From the NCBI GenBank assembly GCA_012797575.1, contig JAAZOW010000157.1, positions 1 to 12,413 of the forward strand: DNA of 12,413 bases, in the 5' to 3' direction. The position numbers and the translations under genes are program-made. The notes beneath the pieces are model-generated. The model had not been told where the DNA came from and ran no database searches. It saw only the letters and a program-made list of their open reading frames with translations. Numbering within the stretch: position 1 is the stretch's first letter; every line of letters begins with the position of its first letter. This DNA is from Methanomicrobiales archaeon. Lineage in GTDB: Archaea > Halobacteriota > Methanomicrobia > Methanomicrobiales > Methanoculleaceae. Below, piece by piece: positions 7,754 to 12,413 of the stretch.

Positions 7754-7844
7754 ACGGTGTAGTCTGTAGCGCAGGCCTTCAAGGTTTGTGCACCCAGAGG
7801 TGGTCAGGTCGGGGTTCCGGGAGGATTTAACGTGTGGGGGCGCG

Positions 7845-7851
7845 AATATAT
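7845..7851 (+). promoter_or_regulatory. TATA box for the C/D box sRNA
   Basis: AATATAT at 7845-7851 is the strongest TATA-like element in the gap. Archaeal transcription starts about 25-27 bases after the TATA centre, that is near 7874, just before the terminal stem of the sRNA. The spacing supports an independent + strand transcription unit inside a minus-strand region. Confidence 0.6.
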
Positions 7852-7877
7852 GTGGGGAAGTAGTCCACGAGAGATCG

Positions 7878-7934
7878 CGGCAGATGATGAGAGTTACCCC
7901 CACTGATCGATGATGAAGCAGGGGTCTGATGCCG
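7878..7934 (+). ncRNA. C/D box guide sRNA (2'-O-methylation guide)
   Basis: All elements of an archaeal C/D box sRNA occur in order on the + strand. The 5' stem CGGCA (7878-7882) can pair with the 3' stem TGCCG (7930-7934). Box C is ATGATGA (7884-7890), box D' is CTGA (7903-7906), box C' is ATGATGA (7910-7916) and box D is CTGA (7926-7929). The D' guide (7891-7902) is 12 nt, the usual length. The D'/C' spacer is 3 nt and the D guide (7917-7925) is 9 nt, a little short. By the box D plus five rule, the D' guide would direct methylation of the fifth base in target UGGGGGUAACUC, and the D guide the fifth base in ACCCCUGCU. I could not assign the targets. Such RNAs work with L7Ae, Nop5 and fibrillarin. 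A TATA box upstream and a T7 tract downstream make it a free-standing gene. Confidence 0.85.
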
Positions 7935-7946
7935 TTCTGTATCGAC

Positions 7947-7953
7947 TTTTTTT
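7947..7953 (+). terminator. T7 tract ending the sRNA transcript
   Basis: Seven consecutive T residues on the + strand lie 13 bases after the terminal stem of the C/D sRNA. Euryarchaeal RNA polymerase terminates on oligo-T runs without needing a hairpin. No + strand protein gene precedes it closely, so it most naturally ends the sRNA, giving a primary transcript of roughly 75 nt. Confidence 0.6.
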
Positions 7954-8031
7954 GCGTTCACCGGCGAGCCAGAGGCATCAACAGCGCGCTCGACCAGGAT
8001 CCCCGTATGGCAAGGGAGGATCGATGCACCA

Positions 8032-9579
8032 TCACCCCGCCCGCACGCCCGCCCCATGATTCCGAGCCCTTGTGAGGATAACCGATCCCCCACGGTCGCC
8101 GAGCACCTCCGCCGCCGTCCGGGCCACACCCTCCATACCCGTATCCCCGACCGCATAGACCGTCGGCCCGAACGAACTCAGGCCCGCCCCGGCCGCCCCG
8201 GCCTGCACCAAGGCCTCGAGGAGCGCCGGCACAACCGGGTGTTGCAGAGTCACCTCAGCCCGCTTGAACCCCAGGCGCTGAACGCGGTTGACCGCCGAGC
8301 CGAAGAGGTCGAGATCGTGCTCGACCAGGCCCGGGATCATCCGCATGAGCACCTCGTGGCAGAGCTCCCTAACCTCATCGAGGGGCACCGGACAGTGTGT
8401 GCGGAATACATCGACCTCCCGGCCCCCATGCGCCCCCGCCTCGACATCCGGCGTGACCAGCAGGATACGCCAATCTTCAGGAAATCGGTGTCGGGCGAGG
8501 ATCGGAGGCGGAGCGATACCCCGTGATGCCGCCGAAGGTCGAAAGTCCTCCTTACCCCCCAGGGTGCCAAACCGATGCCCGCCGTCCAGGATAAAGCCCC
8601 CCTGCTCAAACGCCGCCGTACCGATTCCCGACGTCCCGCCCCGGCCGACGATCCGCGCAAGATCAGGTACGGGAACCTCACGATCATAGAGCCGGCAGAG
8701 GGCGGCGGCCGTGGCAAGCGCGACCTGCGTTCCGCTCCCAAGCCCGGCATGTGGCCGGGCAGCGGCGTGCAGGACGATCTCAGAGCCGCCCGGAAGCCCA
8801 AGCCCCTCCACCGTCGCCCGGGCAGCCTCAAGAACCCTACGGCTGGCCGTCTCATCACCCCCGTACACCTCTATCCCGGCGCTCTTCCGTGCATCCAGGA
8901 TGCACCCCGGCTCGTCGATGGCGACACCAACCCCGCCATCCACCCTTCCAGACGTGGCGTTCATATCAAGCAGGGTTATGTGTATCCTCGACGGGGCGTC
9001 GACCAGCACCCTGACTTCGTCCACAAACGCCGTGCAGGGGAAGATCTCCTCGATGGCGATCAGGGGCTCCTCGCGATGGATGATCCGGTATCGCCGGGAG
9101 AGCATCGATTCGGACCGGTGGGTATCGAATGCCCGTGCAAGATCAGCACCGGCCTGGACGATACGGGCATCGGTTATCTCCCGGCGCGACTCTATCCGGT
9201 GGTTGCGGAGGATCCTGCCGATGGGAATATCGGCCCGCATGAGATCCTGCCTGAACTCCGGGGCAAGCCTCCGGAGCGGCGTGCAGGAGACCGCGTAAAT
9301 AAGAACCTCCCCAGTCACGCTATCCTTCAACTCCACAACGCGGTAGTTGACCTCATCATCCGGTTCAATCGCGAGTGCAGCCGCCATCCCGGCATCAGCG
9401 GCGACGACCTCCTGCACCAAGGTGGCGATGGCGACCGGGTGGCCGGTTGCCATCTCGAGGAGATTCGTCACCGATCCATCAGTCCCGATGAGAACCTTCT
9501 GCATCGGGGAGAGGCGGCCGACTTCCTGCTCGATCTCCCGGATCCTCTCGTTGATTCCGTCTATCGTCAGGGGCTCCAT
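8032..9579 (-). CDS. Fusion: chorismate lyase-like (DUF98) + beta-RFAP synthase (MptG)
   Basis: This 515-residue protein joins two enzymes of methanopterin synthesis. Residues 1-185 match the DUF98/UbiC-like chorismate pyruvate-lyase family: LSPMQKVLIGTDGSVTNLLE (23-42), R80 in NYRVVELKD, DIPIGRIL (117-124) and the closing IEEIFP (176-181). From about 190 a GHMP-fold beta-ribofuranosylaminobenzene/hydroxybenzene 5'-phosphate synthase follows: PSRIHITLLDMN (196-207), the GHMP motif P276HAGLGSGTQ285, GRGGTSGIGTAAFEQGGFILDGGH (312-335) and GAGLSSFGPTVYAV (464-477). Family knowledge: the lyase makes 4-hydroxybenzoate and pyruvate from chorismate; MptG condenses that benzoate with PRPP, releasing CO2 and pyrophosphate. 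The two domains would thus do successive steps. Both look intact. It starts at ATG 9579, 64 bases after apgM. Domain calls are firm; channelling is inference. Confidence 0.9.
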   Translation of the reverse strand: MEPLTIDGINERIREIEQEVGRLSPMQKVLIGTDGSVTNLLEMATGHPVAIATLVQEVVAADAGMAAALAIEPDDEVNYRVVELKDSVTGEVLIYAVSCTPLRRLAPEFRQDLMRADIPIGRILRNHRIESRREITDARIVQAGADLARAFDTHRSESMLSRRYRIIHREEPLIAIEEIFPCTAFVDEVRVLVDAPSRIHITLLDMNATSGRVDGGVGVAIDEPGCILDARKSAGIEVYGGDETASRRVLEAARATVEGLGLPGGSEIVLHAAARPHAGLGSGTQVALATAAALCRLYDREVPVPDLARIVGRGGTSGIGTAAFEQGGFILDGGHRFGTLGGKEDFRPSAASRGIAPPPILARHRFPEDWRILLVTPDVEAGAHGGREVDVFRTHCPVPLDEVRELCHEVLMRMIPGLVEHDLDLFGSAVNRVQRLGFKRAEVTLQHPVVPALLEALVQAGAAGAGLSSFGPTVYAVGDTGMEGVARTAAEVLGDRGGSVILTRARNHGAGVRAG

Positions 9580-9643
9580 GGTACTATAGGGTTAGTGTAC
9601 ACAGCGACTACAAAAAGGTGATGCCGGGATTCTACCCGTCGGT
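9580..9643 (-). promoter_or_regulatory. apgM 3' end / RFAP synthase promoter region
   Basis: On the minus strand, apgM's stop is followed by a weak CGGG/CCCG stem and then CACCTTTTTG (T5 opposite the A run at 9612-9616), which could end the apgM transcript. The same CTTTTTGTAG patch (9617-9608) sits about 33 bases before the next ATG and could serve as a poor TATA element. Co-transcription with apgM is equally possible; the sequence does not decide. Confidence 0.3.
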
Positions 9644-10798
9644 TCACCTTGAAAAAAGAAGAGAAAGAAATTTGGGAGCCTGAACGAGCCCAAACGATCC
9701 CCGGGCAGCCTCATCCTCGGAGAATGCCGATACATCATCCCGCCCCTTTCCAAGCACCGCGAACGGCACCGGATCTGCGGTGTGGGTCTTCGTGCGTATC
9801 GGTGTCGGGTGGTCGGGGAGGACCGCGATGGTAGTATCGGGCCGGTCCAGGACGATCCCAATGGCTTCATCGAGCCGTTCGATCGCCCGCACCTTCTCCT
9901 CTACACTTCCCATATGCCCCGCTTCATCAGGGGCCTCGACGTGGACATAGACAAAGTCGAGGTGATCGAGGGCTCTGACCGCGTACCTGGCCTTCGCCTC
10001 GTAGTCGGTATCCAGGAATCCCGTGGCGCCCGGGACGTCGATCACCTCCATCCCGGCAAGGAGGGCGATACCACGCAGAAGATCGACTGCCGATATCATA
10101 CCACCGGCAAGGCCGTACTTCTCTCTGAATGGTGCAATCGACGGTCTCTTCCCACCGCTCCACGGCCAGATGCCGGTGGCGGGGAGCTTTCCCTCCTGCA
10201 GGCGGCGCCGGTTGACCGGGTGGTCGGCAAAGATCTCCTCTGAGCGCTCCATGCAGTCCCGGAGGATCTCAGCATCCCCACCGCGCGGGAGGTAGTCGTC
10301 CACGGGCTGGCCGACGATATCGTGGGGCGCGGTCGTCTCAGCGCCGAGCGCCGAGGAAACGACCATCAGGTTCCGGTAACCGACCCCCGGATAGACCCTG
10401 ATATCCTCGAGTGCGGCATCCAGGTCACGGAGGAGCTCGGCACCCTCGACGCTGGATATATGTCCAGCGTTGAAGTCTTCCATCACGCCATCCCGGACCG
10501 TGACAAGGTTGCATCGGTAAGCGAAGTCCCCATCGTGGAGGGTGACCCCCATGCTGACAGCCTCCAGGGGTCCTCTCCCGGTGTAGGTGGTGCGAGGGTC
10601 ATACCCAAGGATCGAGAGGTTCGCGATATCACTTCCCGGCTCAAAACCATCCGGGACGGTTCGGAGCATCCCACACCGCCCATCACGGGCGATTCTGTCC
10701 ATGTTCGGTATCTCTGCGTACTCAAGGGGCGTTTTGCCCCCCAACTCGGCAAGCGGCTCATCAGCCATGCCGTCTCCAAGTATAATGACATATTTCAT
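9644..10798 (-). CDS. apgM: 2,3-bisphosphoglycerate-independent phosphoglycerate mutase, archaeal type
   Basis: This 384-residue ApgM of the alkaline phosphatase superfamily interconverts 3- and 2-phosphoglycerate in glycolysis and gluconeogenesis. The N-terminal metal motif is ILGDGMAD (D9). The phosphorylated serine should be S56 in EPGSDIANLSILGYDP. TGRGPLEA (73-80) and HISSVEGAELL (113-123) are conserved ApgM blocks. C-terminal metal ligands are D291 and H295 (APDEAGH), D329 and H330 (LPDHPTP), and H339. The length is slightly below the usual 400 or so, but no motif is missing. A TATA-like GGCTATAC (10828-10821) lies about 26 bases before the ATG, pointing to a leaderless mRNA. The last codons (KFLSLLFSR) form a pyrimidine-rich tract that may itself help termination. 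Confidence 0.95.
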   Translation of the reverse strand: MKYVIILGDGMADEPLAELGGKTPLEYAEIPNMDRIARDGRCGMLRTVPDGFEPGSDIANLSILGYDPRTTYTGRGPLEAVSMGVTLHDGDFAYRCNLVTVRDGVMEDFNAGHISSVEGAELLRDLDAALEDIRVYPGVGYRNLMVVSSALGAETTAPHDIVGQPVDDYLPRGGDAEILRDCMERSEEIFADHPVNRRRLQEGKLPATGIWPWSGGKRPSIAPFREKYGLAGGMISAVDLLRGIALLAGMEVIDVPGATGFLDTDYEAKARYAVRALDHLDFVYVHVEAPDEAGHMGSVEEKVRAIERLDEAIGIVLDRPDTTIAVLPDHPTPIRTKTHTADPVPFAVLGKGRDDVSAFSEDEAARGSFGLVQAPKFLSLLFSR

Positions 10799-10820
10799 AC
10801 GGATCTCTGATTACTGTCTG

Positions 10821-10828
10821 GTATAGCC
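10821..10828 (-). promoter_or_regulatory. apgM: TATA element for apgM
   Basis: Read on the minus strand this is GGCTATAC, centred 26 bases upstream of the first base of the apgM ATG. That is the archaeal TATA-to-start distance, so the mRNA would begin at or next to the start codon. No Shine-Dalgarno is visible before this ATG, which agrees with a leaderless message. Confidence 0.45.
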
Positions 10829-10838
10829 GATCAAGTGC

Positions 10839-10868
10839 CAGCGGTGCAACACCCTGCGGGAGTTTTTT
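10839..10868 (+). terminator. Hairpin plus T6 tract on the + strand
   Basis: A bulged 7-bp hairpin (CAG-c-GGTG, loop CAA, CACC-CTG; 10839-10856) is followed by CGGGAG and six Ts (10863-10868). A second small stem, CCC-TGC-GGG (10852-10860), abuts the T run. The polarity is + strand, yet both flanking genes are on the minus strand. It could end an antisense or small + strand transcript, or be chance. Confidence 0.35.
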
Positions 10869-10887
10869 GTTGTATGGGCAGTCTGGA

Positions 10888-11820
10888 TCACTCGAGCATG
10901 GCACGGGCCGCCGCGCGCACGCTCTCCTCAGAGGAGGTCCCACACCGCCAGCCAAGATCTTTGAGTCTCTCGACTGAGAGCTGCATCCTGGGCACATCCC
11001 CGACCCAGCCTCGCTCACCACCGGTGAACCGGTAGCGAACATCTGAGAGACCCATCTCCCCTGCGACGATATCGGCTATGGCAACGACATCGATCCAGTC
11101 CTCTGAACCGATATTGAAGATGTTCACCGGATCACCTGCGTGCGCTATCCCGAACTGCACGGCACGGACACACTCCCCGACCTCCAGGTACGATTTTGTC
11201 TGCCTACCGTCGCCGAGGATCTCAAGCTCCTGCGGGTTCTCGCGGAGCTTTCTGATGAAATCCCAGATAACGCCATGATTGCTCCGCTCTCCGATGATGT
11301 TTGCGAACCGGTAGATCCATGCCCGCATATCAAACGAGTGACAGTACGATGATATGAGCGCCTCACAGGCAAGCTTCGTCGCGCCGTAGACCGATATCGG
11401 CTCGAGCGGGGTGTAGGTCTCCGGCGTCGGGATGACCGTGGCATCGCCGTAGACGGTTGAGGTCGAGGTGAAGACCAGATCCGGCACACCGTAGGCCCGC
11501 ATCGCTTCAAGCACCCGGTATGTGGCGATGACGTTGTTCTTCATCTGGGAGTCAGGGGTCATGGCACTCTGCCTGACATCAGGGTCTGCAGCGATATGGT
11601 AGACCCGGTCTCCCCCCTCCAGGTGCCGTTGCCAGCCGTCATCGAGCAGGTTCTGCCCGATAAAGGCCACCCGCCCGCTCGCCAGGTGCCCTGCGAGGTT
11701 CTCTGTGGTGCCCGCGCTACAGTCATCGATGACCAGCACATCGTCTCCCGCCGCAACCAGGGCATCGACGACGTGCGAACCGATAAAACCGGCACCGCCC
11801 GTTACGATACAGAACATCAT
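10888..11820 (-). CDS. NAD-dependent nucleotide-sugar epimerase/dehydratase (GalE-like)
   Basis: This 310-residue extended short-chain dehydrogenase/reductase is of the UDP-sugar epimerase type. It has the NAD-binding Rossmann motif TGGAGFIGSH (7-16), D32 at the end of beta-2 for the NAD ribose, HIAADPDVRQS (75-85), catalytic STSTVYG (119-125) and Y145xxxK149 in YGATK. The sugar-binding half includes RFANIIGERS and ILGDGRQTKSYLEV. The late block WVGDVPRMQLSVERLKDLGW is common in archaeal UDP-glucose 4-epimerase-like proteins. The precise sugar cannot be read from sequence; UDP-glucose/galactose or a C6-modified sugar is likely. The ATG at 11820 is followed at once by a second ATG. A GAGAGGA sequence and a CCTATAG element (11847-11841) lie upstream. 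No other sugar-nucleotide gene is in the window. Confidence 0.88.
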   Translation of the reverse strand: MMFCIVTGGAGFIGSHVVDALVAAGDDVLVIDDCSAGTTENLAGHLASGRVAFIGQNLLDDGWQRHLEGGDRVYHIAADPDVRQSAMTPDSQMKNNVIATYRVLEAMRAYGVPDLVFTSTSTVYGDATVIPTPETYTPLEPISVYGATKLACEALISSYCHSFDMRAWIYRFANIIGERSNHGVIWDFIRKLRENPQELEILGDGRQTKSYLEVGECVRAVQFGIAHAGDPVNIFNIGSEDWIDVVAIADIVAGEMGLSDVRYRFTGGERGWVGDVPRMQLSVERLKDLGWRCGTSSEESVRAAARAMLE

Positions 11821-11897
11821 AGGATAATGTTCCTCTCACGCTATAGGATTTTCGAAGAAAGCAGGCTCCAGAGAGATGGTCTGCCTGAGATACCCCC
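11821..11897 (-). promoter_or_regulatory. Putative epimerase promoter
   Basis: The 77-base gap between the aldehyde dehydrogenase stop and the epimerase ATG contains, on the minus strand, AAAATCCTATAG (ending at 11841), centred about 24 bases or slightly more before the start codon. A GAGAGGA at roughly 10 bases before the ATG could act as ribosome binding site if transcription starts earlier. This suggests the epimerase can be expressed on its own. Confidence 0.35.
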
Positions 11898-12413
11898 CTA
11901 CAACCGCATCAGGATGGTCGTCTCCTCGATGTAATCATCAAGCGCCCGGCTACCGTTCTCCCTGCCCGTGCCGCTCTCCTTCGTCCCCCCAAACGGTACT
12001 TCAGGCGGGATACGCAGATGCTGGTTGACCCATATGATCCCTGCCTCGAGCTCCCCGGTCGCCCGGGCGATCACGCCTGCGTCCCGGGTCCATATCGATG
12101 CTCCAAGGCCGTAACAGCTACTGTTTGCCCGTTCAAGCGCTTCGTCGAGACCTGCGACGGTGGCGATGGGGAGCACGGGGCCAAAGGTCTCTTCAGTGAA
12201 GAGGACTGAGTCATGTGGAACGTCGGTGACGATCGTCGGCATGAAGAAGAATCCGCGCTCATACCCTTCCCCCCCGGGCGCCTTCCCGCCCACGATGATC
12301 TCTCCCTCATCTCGCTCCCGGGCAGCGTCCACCTGGCGCACCAGTCGATCAAGCCCGGACCGGTTGTTCAGCGGACCCATATTGACGCCGCGTTCCATGC
12401 CGTTACCAACCAC
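11898..12413 (-). CDS. Aldehyde dehydrogenase family protein, N-terminally truncated by the window
   Basis: The 171 residues seen are the C-terminal third of an NAD(P)-dependent aldehyde dehydrogenase; the frame is open at the window edge. Diagnostic pieces are VGNGMERGVNMGPL (the kvG-G-GP motif), EETFGPVLPI (74-83 of the visible part, containing the cofactor-contacting Glu-x-Phe), YGLGASIWTRD, GIIWVN (125-130) and PFGGTKESGTGREN (140-153). The catalytic cysteine and general-base glutamate lie before the visible part, so activity and substrate cannot be judged. It precedes the epimerase on the same strand by 77 bases, with no sign of a functional link. Confidence 0.9.
   Translation of the reverse strand: MVGNGMERGVNMGPLNNRSGLDRLVRQVDAARERDEGEIIVGGKAPGGEGYERGFFFMPTIVTDVPHDSVLFTEETFGPVLPIATVAGLDEALERANSSCYGLGASIWTRDAGVIARATGELEAGIIWVNQHLRIPPEVPFGGTKESGTGRENGSRALDDYIEETTILMRL

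Noticed and set aside
7754..7903. Upstream extension of the C-GCAxxG-C-C gene to 7903
   Set aside because: The extra 50 residues show no family similarity and lie opposite the sRNA and its TATA box.
7827..8156. Minus-strand open frame following the RFAP synthase, as a possible small gene or frameshifted extension
   Set aside because: The RFAP synthase already ends past its last conserved block. The frame runs opposite to the sRNA and its promoter and has no family resemblance.
8575..9621. Long + strand open frame of 348 codons opposite the RFAP fusion
   Set aside because: It is an antisense shadow of a strongly supported gene: low-complexity Pro/Arg composition and no domain.
1..12413. Mobile elements, CRISPR arrays, restriction or toxin-antitoxin systems
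   Set aside because: I saw no transposase, integrase, terminal inverted repeats, regularly spaced repeats or defence-gene motifs; the proteins look like core archaeal functions of uniform style.

Overview
The window looks like a piece of a GC-rich methanogen chromosome, most likely order Methanomicrobiales and possibly Methanoculleus. The evidence is an archaeal-type phosphoglycerate mutase (ApgM), a RIO2 kinase, a DUF460/COG2433 protein, and an enzyme of methanopterin synthesis, which is essentially restricted to methanogens and their relatives. GTG starts, GGAGGTG-type ribosome binding sites, several near-leaderless promoters and short overlaps between genes also fit. The genus is an inference from protein style and base composition; there is no rRNA in the window.

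Layout. (1) Positions 2-505 (+) hold the 3' end of a DUF1614 membrane protein, followed by a 250-base gap. (2) A TtuA/Ncs6-like tRNA thiolation enzyme (756-1679, -) diverges across 49 bases from a tight three-gene + strand operon: rio2 (1729-2589), a DUF460 RNase H-fold/coiled-coil protein (2586-4535) and thiL (4528-5397). The operon genes overlap by 4 and 8 bases. (3) A YhfC-type intramembrane protease-like protein (5394-6176, -) meets thiL tail to tail at a shared TTAA. It diverges from an acyltransferase-3 membrane protein (6247-7323, +), whose end overlaps a small C-GCAxxG-C-C family protein (7295-7753, -). (4) The gap from 7754 to 8031 contains, on the + strand, a well-formed C/D box guide RNA (about 7878-7934) with its own TATA box and a T7 tract. 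(5) A minus-strand series follows: a fused chorismate-lyase/beta-RFAP synthase (8032-9579), apgM (9644-10798), a GalE-like epimerase (10888-11820) and the C-terminal third of an aldehyde dehydrogenase (11898-12413).

How the genes fit together. Much of the window concerns translation and RNA: tRNA thiolation, RIO2 in small-subunit maturation, and a guide RNA for 2'-O-methylation. The rest is central and cofactor metabolism: thiamine diphosphate, methanopterin and glycolysis/gluconeogenesis. The two most interesting items are the unlisted C/D box sRNA, whose two guides are partly complementary to each other, and the single-chain enzyme that appears to carry out two consecutive steps, chorismate to 4-hydroxybenzoate to the ribofuranosyl-phenol phosphate of methanopterin. 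I found no insertion sequence, prophage, CRISPR array, tRNA or rRNA gene.
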